In this document: piece after piece, positions 1 to 9,375 of the stretch
Layout: each line of letters opens with the position of its first letter
Position numbering within the stretch: position 1 is the stretch's first letter
Source: Bacillota bacterium
GTDB taxonomy: Bacteria; Bacillota; Limnochordia; Limnochordales; DUMU01
Length of the DNA stretch: 64,000 bases
Reading direction: 5' to 3'
NCBI GenBank assembly: GCA_012839805.1
Contig: DUMU01000010.1
Location: 1-64,000, forward strand
Program-made: the position numbers and the translations under genes
Notes under the pieces: model-generated
Databases searched by the model: none
Seen by the model: only the letters and a program-made list of their open reading frames with translations
Told to the model about the DNA's origin: nothing

Positions 1-4
1 AAAC

Positions 5-80
5 TGGTGGACCTGAAGGGATTCGAACCCTCGACCTCTGCGATGCGAACGCAGCGCTCTCCCAACTGAGCTACAGGCCC
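5..80 (-). tRNA. tRNA-Ala (anticodon CGC)
   Basis: A complete tRNA cloverleaf reads on the minus strand. The acceptor arm begins GGGCCTG and pairs, with one G-U, with CAGGTCC before an encoded CCA end. The anticodon loop TTCGCAT gives anticodon CGC, which reads GCG alanine codons, and the T-loop GGTTCGAATCC is canonical. It is transcribed away from the ABC exporter genes, from its own promoter just upstream. Confidence 0.95.
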
Positions 81-101
81 ACGCAAACCGGCGTCTCCTG
101 T

Positions 102-130
102 ATTATACCCGACGCCCCCCGCACCAGCAA
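102..130 (-). promoter_or_regulatory. Sigma-A-type promoter for tRNA-Ala
   Basis: On the minus strand TTGCTG and a perfect TATAAT are separated by 17 bp and lie about 20 bp upstream of the tRNA-Ala 5' end. This is seen directly. The start point is inferred. Confidence 0.7.
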
Positions 131-140
131 GAGGCTCCGG

Positions 141-2042
141 CTACGCGACCGGGCGGCCGGCGGCGAGGCCGGCGAACTGGCTGTTGTACAACTCGGCATA
201 GAAGCCGCCTCGGGCCAGCAACTCCCGGTGCGTCCCGGTCTCGATGACGCGGCCGCGGTTCATCACCAGGATCAAGTCGGCGTTTCGGATGGTCGACAGG
301 CGGTGGGCAATCACGAAACTGGTACGGCCCCGCATTAGTTCCGCCATCGCCTTCTGGACGAGGAGCTCCGTGCGGGTATCAACGCTGCTGGTCGCCTCAT
401 CCAGGATAAGCATGGGCGGGTCGGCCAGAAAGGCCCGGGCGATGGTAAGCAATTGTCGTTCTCCCTGGGAAAGGGAGGAGGCTTCTTCGTTCAACACGGT
501 GTCATAGCCGGCGGGTAACGCCCGGATGAAATGATCGGCTTGCGCCGCTTTAGCGGCACGCACGATCTCTTCCTCTGACGCCCCCTCCCGGCCATAGGCG
601 ATGTTCTCCCGGATCGTCCCATTGAACAACCAGGTATCCTGGAGTACCATTCCAAACAGCCGGCGGAGGGTCTCTCGCGGAATGGTTCGGATATCGACGC
701 CGTCGATCGTGATCCGGCCGGCATCGACATCGTAGAAACGCATGAGCAGGTTGACCAGCGTGGTCTTGCCCGCCCCGGTCGGGCCCACGATGGCGACCGT
801 CTGACCGGGCCGAACTTCTATATTGAGGTCCTCGATCAGCGGAACGTCCTTTCGGTAGCTGAACCGCACTCCCTCAAACCGCACCTCACCCCGCACCGGT
901 AGCGCGATGGTCCCGGTCGCGTCCGTATCCGGCGTCTCCTCTTCCTCATCCAGCACCTCAAACACCCGCTCGGCGGAAGCGATCATCGACTGCAAAATGT
1001 TGACGATATTGGCCGTCTGGGCGATGGGCATCGCAAACATTCTCTGGTACTGGATGAAGGCGGTAATATCGCCCAGTTCAATCTGGCGCCGGGTCACCAT
1101 GATTCCGCCCACCACGGAGATCAAGACGTAACCGATGTTGTTGATGAAATTCATCAACGGGAAAATGATGCCCGATATGAACTGCGCGCGCCATGATGCT
1201 TCGTAAAGACGTTCATTTATGGAGTCAAAGTCGGCTATAGCCTTGCTTTCGTGGCCAAACGCTTTTACGATCTTGTGACCGGTGAACATCTCCTCGACAT
1301 GGCCGTTCAGCGCACCCAGCGCCGCCTGCTGGGCCGCAAAATTTTGCTGGGAACGTTTAGCAATTGTCGCGGTGACCGCTAACGATACCGGCAAAGTGAG
1401 TATGCTGACCAGCGTCAATTTCCAGCTGATACTAAACATCATGATAATCGCACCCGCAATACCCACCACCGATGTGATGAGCTGGCCCAGGCTCTGTTGC
1501 AGTGCCATGCTAATGTTATCGATATCGTTGGTCATGCGGCTCATGATCTCGCCGTGCGTGCGCCCATCGAAGAACCGGAGCGGCAGGCGGGAGAGCTTCT
1601 CGTTGAGGTCCCGGCGCATGGCATAGACAGTTTTCTGGGAGACCCCGGCCAGGATGTAGTGCGTGGCATAGTTGAAAAGCGAGCTCGCAACGTACAAACC
1701 GGCCAGCCACAAGCAAAGGCGGCTGACGTACGGGAAATCCACCCGGGCGGGCATTCCCGTGAACCGGAGAGCAAACGTTTGACCGAGGCTGGTGATCGCC
1801 CTTCCCATGACCTTCGGAGCCGCAATGTTCAAGAGGGTGCTCGCTATGGCCGCGAACAGCACCACGCCCAAAAGCAGCCACATCGGGCGCAGGTAGATAA
1901 CCAAACGCCGTAAAGTGCCCCGCAAATCCCGGGGCTTTTCCATCACCCGTCCGAACCCGTGCGGCCCCCCGAAGCCTCCGAGAGGAGGCCGGCGGGGCGG
2001 CAGGCCGGCGACCGGGCCGCTATTACCCTGCCTGGCGCTCAC
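141..2042 (-). CDS. ABC exporter, membrane-ATPase fusion, canonical half (YfiC/MdlB-like)
   Basis: A 633-residue type I ABC exporter half-transporter. An N-terminal membrane domain (about residues 45-330) is followed by an ATPase domain with Walker A GPTGAGKTT, signature LSQGERQ, Walker B LILDEATSSVD with the catalytic Glu, and switch His in IAHRLST. It starts with GTG, which overlaps the stop of the upstream exporter gene by 4 bp (GTGA), so the two are translationally coupled and most likely form a heterodimer. The partner has a degenerate ATPase site, so this subunit probably carries the catalytic Walker B residues. Related pairs export drugs or lipids; the substrate is not evident here. 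The N-terminal 35 residues are Gly/Pro/Arg-rich and probably disordered. Confidence 0.93.
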   Translation of the reverse strand: MSARQGNSGPVAGLPPRRPPLGGFGGPHGFGRVMEKPRDLRGTLRRLVIYLRPMWLLLGVVLFAAIASTLLNIAAPKVMGRAITSLGQTFALRFTGMPARVDFPYVSRLCLWLAGLYVASSLFNYATHYILAGVSQKTVYAMRRDLNEKLSRLPLRFFDGRTHGEIMSRMTNDIDNISMALQQSLGQLITSVVGIAGAIIMMFSISWKLTLVSILTLPVSLAVTATIAKRSQQNFAAQQAALGALNGHVEEMFTGHKIVKAFGHESKAIADFDSINERLYEASWRAQFISGIIFPLMNFINNIGYVLISVVGGIMVTRRQIELGDITAFIQYQRMFAMPIAQTANIVNILQSMIASAERVFEVLDEEEETPDTDATGTIALPVRGEVRFEGVRFSYRKDVPLIEDLNIEVRPGQTVAIVGPTGAGKTTLVNLLMRFYDVDAGRITIDGVDIRTIPRETLRRLFGMVLQDTWLFNGTIRENIAYGREGASEEEIVRAAKAAQADHFIRALPAGYDTVLNEEASSLSQGERQLLTIARAFLADPPMLILDEATSSVDTRTELLVQKAMAELMRGRTSFVIAHRLSTIRNADLILVMNRGRVIETGTHRELLARGGFYAELYNSQFAGLAAGRPVA

Positions 2043-3766
2043 GCGATCGCCTCCTCCGAAAGCTGCGACGAGACGATTTCGCGGTAGACCTCGCAGTTTT
2101 CTAGCAACTCCCGGTGAGTACCGATGCCCGCTACCCGTCCTTCGTCGAGAACCACGATCCGATCGGCATCCATAACCGTGCTAACTCTCTGGGCAACAAC
2201 GAACACCGTGGCCCCGGCCGTCTCCCTCTTGAGCGCCGCCCGCAAGCGGGCTTCGGTCTTGAAATCCAGAGCCGAGAAGCTGTCGTCGAAAACGTAGATT
2301 TCGGGACGCCGGACGATGGCCCGGGCAATCGCCAGCCGCTGCTTTTGACCTCCCGACAGGTTCGTCCCGCCCTGGGCAACCACGGAGTTAAGCCCATCTT
2401 TCATCTCCGACACGAAATCGGCTGCCTGGGCTGCCTCCAGCGCCTGCCAGATCTCTTGATCGGTGGCGTTTTCCTTGCCGTAGTGTATGTTGTCGGCCAC
2501 CGTTCCGGAGAAAAGTACTCCCTGCTGAGGCACGAACCCGATTTTGGCCCGCAAGTCTGCCTGGCTCATTTCCCGGATGTCGACGCCATCGATCAAGATC
2601 GCCCCTGCCGTCGCATCGTAGAACCGGGGGATCAAGTTTACCAGCGTCGACTTGCCGGAACCGGTGCCCCCGATGATCGCCACGAATTCTCCCGGTCTTG
2701 CCTCAAAAGAAACGTCGCGCAGCACCGGCTCTTCCGCCCCCGGGTACTGGAACCAAACGTGGTCAAATACAACGTGCCCCTTCCCGGAGGTCGCCTTCGA
2801 GCCGGCGGGCGGGTCTTTGATTGCGGGTTCAATTGAAAGAACCTCACTTATCCGGTCGGCCGAGGCTTGCGCCCGGGGAATCATGACCAGCAGCATGGAG
2901 GCCATCAAGAGCGCCATCATGATTTGCATTGCATACTGGAAGAAGGCCATCATGTTCCCGATCGGTAACGTCCCTTGGTCAATCCTGATGGCCCCGAACC
3001 AGATAATGGCTACTATCGTTCCATTCATTATTAGCATCATGCTCGGCATCATGAGAGCCATGAGCCGGTTCACTCGAATGGAGGCTTGGGTCAAGTCAAG
3101 GTTGGCCGCCTGGAAGCGTTCATTCTCGTGGCGGGTCCGGTTGAAGGCCCGGATTACCCGGACACCTTCTAGCTCCTCCCGTAAGATCAAGTTTACCCGG
3201 TCAATCTTCTTTTGGATGGAACGAAATAGCGGCAAACCTTTCGTAGAAATGACAATCACCAGAGCGGCAAGGATGGGTAGCGCTAAAGCCAAGATCCAGG
3301 CCAGTTCTCTGTCCTTAGACAAGGCCATAATGATGCCGCCAATAAACATGATTGGAGCACTAATCATCATTCTCAAGATGACCATGGTGACCATCTGAAC
3401 CTGGGTAACATCATTAGTATTGCGGATGACAAGCGACGGCGTACCGAGCCGGTCTACCTCATGCAGAGAAAACTGCTCCACTCGTCGAAAGATCTCGGCG
3501 CGCAGGACTTTGCCAAATCCCATGGCAGTCCGAGCAGAAAGAAAAGCGCCGGAGATCGCACAAAGCGTTCCTCCGAGCGTAACTAGAAGCATCCAAAGAC
3601 CTGCCCGCCAAATATAGCCAACATCATTCCGCATGATCCCGTTGTTAACAATGTCTGACATCAGAGTCGGTAGGTAAAGCTCGGATAGCGTCTGTAGGAA
3701 GACGAGACCTACGATGATCCCGATCTGGACCCGATAGGGTCGCAAGAATTTGAACAACTTCGTCAC
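2039..3766 (-). CDS. ABC exporter, membrane-ATPase fusion, degenerate half (YfiB/MdlA-like)
   Basis: A 575-residue ABC exporter half-transporter with six predicted membrane segments and then an ATPase domain: Walker A GGTGSGKST, signature LSGGQKQ, Walker B YVFDDSFSALD. The catalytic Glu after Walker B is replaced by Asp, and the switch His is Gln (VVAQRVST). These are the hallmarks of the non-catalytic half of asymmetric heterodimeric exporters such as TM287/288 and BmrCD. It lies between the AbrB-type regulator and the canonical half in a minus-strand operon. Assignment to the exporter family is firm; the transported substrate is unknown. Confidence 0.93.
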   Translation of the reverse strand: MTKLFKFLRPYRVQIGIIVGLVFLQTLSELYLPTLMSDIVNNGIMRNDVGYIWRAGLWMLLVTLGGTLCAISGAFLSARTAMGFGKVLRAEIFRRVEQFSLHEVDRLGTPSLVIRNTNDVTQVQMVTMVILRMMISAPIMFIGGIIMALSKDRELAWILALALPILAALVIVISTKGLPLFRSIQKKIDRVNLILREELEGVRVIRAFNRTRHENERFQAANLDLTQASIRVNRLMALMMPSMMLIMNGTIVAIIWFGAIRIDQGTLPIGNMMAFFQYAMQIMMALLMASMLLVMIPRAQASADRISEVLSIEPAIKDPPAGSKATSGKGHVVFDHVWFQYPGAEEPVLRDVSFEARPGEFVAIIGGTGSGKSTLVNLIPRFYDATAGAILIDGVDIREMSQADLRAKIGFVPQQGVLFSGTVADNIHYGKENATDQEIWQALEAAQAADFVSEMKDGLNSVVAQGGTNLSGGQKQRLAIARAIVRRPEIYVFDDSFSALDFKTEARLRAALKRETAGATVFVVAQRVSTVMDADRIVVLDEGRVAGIGTHRELLENCEVYREIVSSQLSEEAIA

Positions 3767-3823
3767 GACTGATGGCCTCCTGAGTCACCGCAAAGGCAAG
3801 CCGATGACCTGCTACAATCTGCT

Positions 3824-4102
3824 TTAGTCATCTGTACTGGGAGTACCCGAATAATCGTCCGACATTTGGAGCAGCTTCTCCAGGGCATGAGTACGCTCGG
3901 CCAGTTTTACGAGCAACTTGTTGATCGCTTCCGCTTTGATCATAATCAAGCCGTGACCGCCGAAGCCGGCACTTATGACCAGCATCTTGTCGCCCGGCCG
4001 GATTCCCTGCGCTTCGCGGGCCTTCTGCGGGATGACCACCTGGCCACGTTCACCTACCGTAACGGCACCATAAAAGACGGGCTCGTGCCCGCACTCGCTC
4101 AT
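3824..4102 (-). CDS. AbrB/SpoVT-type swapped-hairpin transcription regulator
   Basis: A 92-residue protein whose first half matches the AbrB/MazE swapped-hairpin fold (VGERGQVVIPQKAREAQGI then RPGDKMLVI). The rest is a helical tail likely used for oligomerisation. A good ribosome site (GGAGGGTGAGG) precedes the ATG. It is the first gene of an operon with the two exporter genes, so it probably controls them and itself. Just upstream (about 4140-4165) ACATGC occurs twice, three bases apart, within a dyad, a plausible operator. The family call is secure; the target is inferred from position. Confidence 0.85.
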   Translation of the reverse strand: MSECGHEPVFYGAVTVGERGQVVIPQKAREAQGIRPGDKMLVISAGFGGHGLIMIKAEAINKLLVKLAERTHALEKLLQMSDDYSGTPSTDD

Positions 4103-4241
4103 ATCCTCACCCTCCGCCCAGCCGGCACGTTTTGTATGAATGACATGCTTTACATGCTCGGTATGATAGCACGCTCCACGACCGGCCGCAAGGCTTCGGC
4201 CCTACCTCGCTAAGGCCGGCTCACCTCGATGGTCGGAGTCC

Positions 4242-4571
4242 TCACCGCTCCCGAAACCGTTCCTGCATGGGCCGGGCGAAGTACTCGGTCCAGAGCTGGC
4301 GAGCGGTGGATACCGCGGCGATGATCGGGTCGAGGAGCCTCGCCGCCTCGGGGGGCAAGGCGGCTTTGGTCCGGGCGCGTGACAAACCTTGCTCGAAGGC
4401 GGCCAGGGCGGCGCGAAGGCCGGCATCCAGCTCTGCACACCCCTGCCTGCCCAGCGCATCCCAGCTCCGTTCATCGACCCCCATCTCCTGCAGCGCTTCC
4501 TGAGCCTGCTGGAAAACCCGTTGTGAACGGTATAACGCCGCGCCCAGCGTGGCCCTTCGCTTCAGGTCCAT
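4242..4571 (-). CDS. Hypothetical small helical protein
   Basis: A 109-residue protein of unknown function starting MDLKRRATLG. The sequence is Ala/Leu/Gln/Glu/Arg-rich, predicted almost wholly alpha-helical, with no signal peptide or membrane segment. The internal ATG at 4571 was chosen over an upstream start because it is preceded by GGCGGAAAGAG and because the extra N-terminal stretch is Arg/Gly-rich and unlike protein. It is on the same strand as, and downstream of, the lipoprotein gene. No family is recognised. Confidence 0.55.
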   Translation of the reverse strand: MDLKRRATLGAALYRSQRVFQQAQEALQEMGVDERSWDALGRQGCAELDAGLRAALAAFEQGLSRARTKAALPPEAARLLDPIIAAVSTARQLWTEYFARPMQERFRER

Positions 4572-4718
4572 CTCTTTCCGCCACCTTCCGGCACCCTTCC
4601 CCGCCGATCGCCGGCCGCGGAGCCCCTGGCTGTCGCGGGGAAGCCGCAAGCCGCACGGCCTGCTCCCCGTATCCTATGCGCCCGACCCGGCGACGGATCG
4701 CGACGGCAGCGGCACCGG

Positions 4719-5621
4719 CTACTCCACGAACCGGAAGCGGCGGACCGGCGAGATGGCAAGGCTCACCGAATCATACTGGCTTCGCCCGGGCTCATACAGC
4801 GGTAAAGTGCTCAAGGCAAGAACGTACCACCGGTACGAACCGGGCTGCACCACCGCAGCTCCCGCCGCCCGGTCCAGATCCAGGCGGGTTCCGGTGGTGA
4901 AACCGCTCCATACGGGCGACGAAGACGAAGAACCTTCGGGGAAAACCTCCACCACATAACCGTGCGCCTCCGGCACCTCGCTCCAGGTCAGAACCGGCAG
5001 CCGGGTCACCTCGGCCCCGTCGGCCGGTCCGGTGAGGGCGGGATCGGTGAGGAACGGTAAGGGTTCAACCGTGATCGCCCCGCTGAACGGCCCTCGTGCT
5101 GTCCCCCGCTTGGCCGCCACCCGGTACGTCACCTTGCTGCCGGCCGCAAGCGAACCGGAGCCATCACTCCAGGCAAAGGTAAGGAGAGGCGAAGAGGCCT
5201 CATGGCCTCCCAACGAATACGGGATCTCAGCAATCCAAGTGCCGTTCCGCTGCACGACGAAGGAGTCCACCGGCCCGCCGGCCTGCGGATCCCATTGCCA
5301 GCGCAAGCCGGCGTACATCTGTGGACCCTGGCTCTGAGCGGGGCGCACGTAAGCCGGGACGGCTCCGGCCGGGACCGCTGCTGCTCCTCCTGGATTCGCC
5401 TGAAGCCAGGCGCGGGCCGCCCCCGTCAGCGTAACCGCCGTTACCTGGAAATTCGACGGGGCGCTTCGCGGTGCTTCCGCCCCGCCCTGATCGCCGGGAT
5501 CGATGGGGTTCACCGGCTGGCTCACCCCGCCGCCGCACCCTGCCGTGACCAACGCTATTCCCAGCAGGATCATGACCGTGATGACCCTCGCCCGCCGGCT
5601 CCCGTTCTGCTCACGTCTCAT
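4719..5621 (-). CDS. Secreted lipoprotein with fibronectin-III-like repeats
   Basis: A protein of about 300 residues with a basic N-terminus, a hydrophobic stretch and a lipobox ending VTAGC, so it should be a lipid-anchored lipoprotein. After a Pro/Gly linker come two predicted beta-sandwich segments resembling fibronectin type III domains (LRWQWDPQ...VDSFVVQRN and LTWSEVPEAHGYVVEV). It ends in VRRFRFVE. The start at 5621 (GAGGTGGCACGG upstream) gives a normal lipoprotein signal; a GTG at 5651 is an alternative. It is divergent from the secreted beta-rich pair at 5832-8445, suggesting a shared cell-surface role. The binding partner is unknown. Confidence 0.75.
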   Translation of the reverse strand: MRREQNGSRRARVITVMILLGIALVTAGCGGGVSQPVNPIDPGDQGGAEAPRSAPSNFQVTAVTLTGAARAWLQANPGGAAAVPAGAVPAYVRPAQSQGPQMYAGLRWQWDPQAGGPVDSFVVQRNGTWIAEIPYSLGGHEASSPLLTFAWSDGSGSLAAGSKVTYRVAAKRGTARGPFSGAITVEPLPFLTDPALTGPADGAEVTRLPVLTWSEVPEAHGYVVEVFPEGSSSSSPVWSGFTTGTRLDLDRAAGAAVVQPGSYRWYVLALSTLPLYEPGRSQYDSVSLAISPVRRFRFVE

Positions 5622-5831
5622 CCGTGCCACCTCAACCTCGACCTCGTTCACAAGTTTCTTTCCTTTTGCTCCCTGCTTACCGCAGGAGGAAAAAACCGCT
5701 TTTGAACGGAATTCATTTTCGGTGAACCAGCTTCCTGCCGTTCACGTCGAATCGAGTCCGGACCGGTAATCCTCATCCCAGGAAAAGCGACGGTTGGCGG
5801 GTAATCAAACCGCGCGGGGAGGAGAAAGACG

Positions 5832-7208
5832 ATGAGACAGGCTACCCGTTCTTTTCTAGCGCGGGCGGGAGCCTTCCCGGCGCTGCTCTTGTCGACCTTA
5901 GGATTTATGCCCGTCCAGGCGGCCACGCCCGGGTTACCACCTCTCACCCTCCGCGGCGAGTTCAGGCTGCGGGCGACATCATATCATGGCGCGTTGTCGC
6001 CCAGCGCGCCCGGTACTCTTCCCGATCTCTTGCGGGAAGCCCAGCGGCGCGAGATAGCCCGGGGGGCGGACGGGATCGGGGTTCAGCAGACCGCCCGGCT
6101 CGAGCTCACTTTGTACCCGGCTTCCGAGGCGGCCATTCGTCTCGGGCTGCGGGGTACCGGTTGGTGGGGCGTTGACCGGTACACCTCCGGGACTTACGGC
6201 GCCCCCGTTTTCTTAAGTGACCCCCTTCAGGTAGAGGAGCTGTACGCGACCTTTCCCGTGGCGTCGGGCCAGCTTTACCTCGGCCAGCAGATGCTTCGCT
6301 TCGGACCGCTGGGGCTGCTCGTGGCGACGCCCTCCCACCCCGACCTGGAGCCGTCGCCCCTCGCCGCCGCCCTGTGGGAGGGGAGCTTCTGGGCCGTGCT
6401 GGCCGGCCGGGCGGCGGTGCTGGCCGAGCCCGCTGCCGACCCTGGTACGGGCGGCGGCAATGCCGACCACGGCCATGGTAACGGCAATGGCCTCGGCGGC
6501 AGCGGTGGCGGCGAGGCCAGCGGCCAGGAGGGCGGCAGTGAGACCTCAGGTCAACGCCTGGTGGCCCACGACATCGTCGCCCTCCGGGTGACCAAGCCGC
6601 TCGAGCGCGCCTTCGCCCGCCAGGTGATCGGGCTCAACCTGTTGTTGCTCGGGCCGGATGGAGAACAGGGTCTCAGCCTGGACATGAGCAGCGAACGAGA
6701 CGATGGTTCCGGCTGGGCAGCCGAACTGGCCCTCGCCCGGCGCTCGGGTTCACCCCGATGGGTAGGCGCGGCGGCGGGCCACTGGCAGTGGCCGCTGCCG
6801 GCTGCGCCTGCGCCCGTGACCCGGCCCGAGCTTGAGCACGAACCCGGACCGGGCCAGGTGCCGGCGGCCTTACCCCGCCTCCGTCTGGAGCTTACCCTGG
6901 GCGCAATCAACGCCGAATACGCTCCGGCCCTGGCCGAACTCCGTTCCTCGGGCGGTCGCCTTCCCCTTGCCCCCGGCGACGCCGGCGGTGAACTGCGTCT
7001 TCGTCACCTTTTCCGCCAGGCGACCACCGATCTCGCCTGGGGGTACCGGGCCTCCCTGGCCGCCGCCGCGCCGCCTCGCCAGTCGCTCGCGGCCGGCATC
7101 ACCTGGGAGGCGGCCCCGTCGCTTCGCCTGCGAACCGCCTATGAACACTGGTGGGAAAGCCCCGGCGACTACGGCCGCTGGGTCTTGGAGGTAAGCTATG
7201 GTTTCTAG
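5832..7208 (+). CDS. Secreted beta-rich protein, possible outer-membrane-type beta-barrel
   Basis: A 458-residue exported protein. An N-terminal signal peptide (hydrophobic core AFPALLLSTLGFMPVQA) is followed by many alternating hydrophobic/polar strands such as LTLRGEFRLRATSYHG and ARLELTLYPASEAAIRLGLRG. The chain ends VLEVSYGF, a terminal Phe after an amphipathic strand as in outer-membrane barrels. A Gly/Asn/His-rich low-complexity stretch (about residues 210-240) may be a surface loop. It overlaps the next gene, a similar protein, by 11 bp. Barrel identity is inferred from pattern only, and an S-layer-associated or spore-surface protein is an alternative. Confidence 0.6.
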   Translation: MRQATRSFLARAGAFPALLLSTLGFMPVQAATPGLPPLTLRGEFRLRATSYHGALSPSAPGTLPDLLREAQRREIARGADGIGVQQTARLELTLYPASEAAIRLGLRGTGWWGVDRYTSGTYGAPVFLSDPLQVEELYATFPVASGQLYLGQQMLRFGPLGLLVATPSHPDLEPSPLAAALWEGSFWAVLAGRAAVLAEPAADPGTGGGNADHGHGNGNGLGGSGGGEASGQEGGSETSGQRLVAHDIVALRVTKPLERAFARQVIGLNLLLLGPDGEQGLSLDMSSERDDGSGWAAELALARRSGSPRWVGAAAGHWQWPLPAAPAPVTRPELEHEPGPGQVPAALPRLRLELTLGAINAEYAPALAELRSSGGRLPLAPGDAGGELRLRHLFRQATTDLAWGYRASLAAAAPPRQSLAAGITWEAAPSLRLRTAYEHWWESPGDYGRWVLEVSYGF

Positions 7209-8445
7209 TCGCGCCACCCGCCCGGCCGGCCGCCGCCCTGCCGGAGCAGCCATTCTCGCTTGCCTGGCCTGTCTGCTCGCCGTCGTCGCCGGTATAACCG
7301 GCCGGCCGGTGGCCGCCCGGGCGGCCGAACCCGGTGCTTCCCCGGTCCCGCCGCCCGCCCCCTTCGCCCTCCACGGCCAATGGCAAGGCGGGCTCTCCTG
7401 GCATTCGCCGAGCCCCGACCGTCCCTCCCTGCGGCCGTGGCAGGAACTCAGCCTTTCCCTCTCCGCCTCCCGGCCGGCCGGCTCGTGGCTGGCCACGGTA
7501 GAGCTGCAGGGACTCCACCGGGAGGAGGCCGGATTCGCCGGTGACGCCGGCCCGTCCTCGACCCCCTTCTTCTATACCGGTGAAGCCTCCCTCACCTTGA
7601 GTTCGGCGGCGGGGTTTTCGATCCGGGGCGGGCGGATCCATTTCCAGCTAGGGCCGGTCGGGCTCCTCGCCGCCAACCCGTTTGACGCCCTCACCGGCAT
7701 CTCCCTGAACCTGCCCCTGACCTTGCCCTTGGCTGCCTTTCCAGGCGAGGTGGAAGCCGTCTACGCGCGGCTGGACACCAGTTTCGTCACCTACCTGCCC
7801 TACGTCTATGACACCGACGATTACCTGGCCTTCCGGGTCAGCTTCCCGGGCGCACGCCCGGGTTTGCCGCCATCTTCCCCGGCCTCCTCTGCCGCCCGGG
7901 CCGACCGCCAAACTGCAGGCATCGGGAGTAACGTGACCTGGGGCTTGACCTGGCTCCGCGATGGGCTGGCCGGCGAGATGGGCATCGCGCTCGACTGGCA
8001 GCGGCACGCACCCCGCCACTCCCTGGTGGGAGAACTCGCCGCTTTCCGTGCGAGTCCCACCGCGGACAACTTCCAGGGGTGGGTGCTCGGCGGTATCGGC
8101 AGCGTTGACCTCTGGCAGGGCCCGGATTACCTGGTCAACCTGAACTTCGGTTCCGTCCATCCCGGCTTCACCCCGCTTGCTTCCAACCTCGCTTCCGCGG
8201 GTGGGAACCTCAACTTCGCCAACGGTTCAACCGGAGTGGAACTCAACCTCACCTGGCAACCCCGGCGCGACCTGCTCTGGGAGAGCGAGCTCTCCTGCCT
8301 TTGGCGGTTCGGCCAACCCGACCACCGGGCGGTCCTGCGAGTGACGAAAGCTTTGCAGCGCGGGCTGGAGGCGGTCTGGACCGGGGAATGGCGACCGCCC
8401 TCCGGCCGGTTGGTCTCCGCTGTAAAGTTCGTGGCCCGGTTTTAG
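7198..8445 (+). CDS. Secreted beta-rich protein, second member of pair
   Basis: A 415-residue exported protein with a hydrophobic signal (AILACLACLLAVVAGI) and an AxA cleavage region. It then has repeated amphipathic beta-strands (FALHGQWQGGLSWHS, LSLSLSASRPAGSWLATVEL) and a C-terminal strand ending VKFVARF, again with terminal Phe. It has the same design as the preceding protein and overlaps it by 11 bp, so they are co-translated. The phrases LGPVGLLAANPFD here and FGPLGLLVATPSHPD there suggest common ancestry. The function is not recognised. Location between a lipoprotein and a wall amidase supports an envelope role. Confidence 0.6.
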   Translation: MVSSRATRPAGRRPAGAAILACLACLLAVVAGITGRPVAARAAEPGASPVPPPAPFALHGQWQGGLSWHSPSPDRPSLRPWQELSLSLSASRPAGSWLATVELQGLHREEAGFAGDAGPSSTPFFYTGEASLTLSSAAGFSIRGGRIHFQLGPVGLLAANPFDALTGISLNLPLTLPLAAFPGEVEAVYARLDTSFVTYLPYVYDTDDYLAFRVSFPGARPGLPPSSPASSAARADRQTAGIGSNVTWGLTWLRDGLAGEMGIALDWQRHAPRHSLVGELAAFRASPTADNFQGWVLGGIGSVDLWQGPDYLVNLNFGSVHPGFTPLASNLASAGGNLNFANGSTGVELNLTWQPRRDLLWESELSCLWRFGQPDHRAVLRVTKALQRGLEAVWTGEWRPPSGRLVSAVKFVARF

Positions 8446-8477
8446 CCGGCTAACTTCAGCTCAACGTACTAGGAGGG

Positions 8478-9239
8478 ATGCCCGTGCCCGTGCTGAACCG
8501 CCTGCTTCCCGCTCGCTTTCCCGCCGTTCCCGCCGCTTGGTTCGTACTCACCGTGGCAGCTTTGATCGTGTTCCTGCCGGCCGGCGGGTTTTGGGGCCCT
8601 GACGAGGCCGCGGCCGGCGGCCCCCTCACCGGGGTCAGTTTCGTGGTCGACCCCGGACACGGAGGCAGTGATCCCGGCGCCGTCGGCCCCACGGGGCTAC
8701 AGGAAAAGGTGGTGAATCTACGGGTGGGGCTCGCTTTGCGCGAGGCCCTCGTCACGTACGGAGGCGCCACCGTCTACCTGACCCGCAGTGACGATAAAGG
8801 CGTAGAGCTTGCCCAGCGCGTTGCTCTCGCCAACGAGCTGGGAGTGGACGTCTTCGTCTCGGTTCACCACAATGCCGCCACGAACCGTGACGCGAATGGT
8901 ACGGAGACCTACTCCCGGCTTGGCTCGGACGCCACCACGAGAAGCCTCCGGGATCACGTTCACCAGGAGCTCGTCCGCTTCACCCGCCTGCCCGATCGCG
9001 GAGTTAAGGAGGCTAACTTTTACGTCTTGAGGTATACCAACATGCCGGCGATTCTGACGGAGGCTTCCTTCATCTCCAATCCTTACCAGGAGGCCCGCCT
9101 CCGGCAGGAGAACTATACCTCGCGGGAAGCACTGGCCATTTACAAGGGCATCCTCGCTCACTTCGGCAAGACGGACGTACTACCGGTGTCCTCCGCCCGT
9201 GACCAGTTCCGCTTCTTGCTCCGGTTCCCCGTGCCGTAA
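8478..9239 (+). CDS. N-acetylmuramoyl-L-alanine amidase (Amidase_3 family)
   Basis: A 253-residue peptidoglycan hydrolase with an N-terminal membrane or signal segment (about residues 18-35). The Amidase_3 zinc-enzyme motifs follow: first zinc ligand in VVDPGHGGSDPGAVG, Glu in LQEKVVNLRV, second His in FVSVHHNAATN, and catalytic Glu in ILTEASFISNP. It cleaves the amide bond between MurNAc and L-Ala. CwlD-type enzymes of spore cortex maturation belong to this family, but the sequence alone does not separate CwlD from vegetative amidases. AGGAGGG lies at the right distance from the start. It follows the secreted pair by 32 bp. Confidence 0.9.
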   Translation: MPVPVLNRLLPARFPAVPAAWFVLTVAALIVFLPAGGFWGPDEAAAGGPLTGVSFVVDPGHGGSDPGAVGPTGLQEKVVNLRVGLALREALVTYGGATVYLTRSDDKGVELAQRVALANELGVDVFVSVHHNAATNRDANGTETYSRLGSDATTRSLRDHVHQELVRFTRLPDRGVKEANFYVLRYTNMPAILTEASFISNPYQEARLRQENYTSREALAIYKGILAHFGKTDVLPVSSARDQFRFLLRFPVP

Positions 9240-9296
9240 CCCCGAGCGGTCCCATGCCCGCCCACCGGGCTCGATACCTCAACCCTGCTCAGGAAG

Positions 9297-9330
9297 GCGG
9301 GAACGAGCCGGGCCGCCGGCCGTTCCCCGC
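9297..9330. terminator. Possible bidirectional terminator between amidase and SASP genes
   Basis: A GC-rich inverted repeat (GCGGGAACG and CGTTCCCCGC, with one bulged base) lies between two convergent genes. It lacks a clear T-run on either side, so it is only a moderate candidate. Confidence 0.35.
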
Positions 9331-9375
9331 CCTCCTTCCCAGGCATCCCGCCGGCGCCGGAGGCGGAACGTCGCC

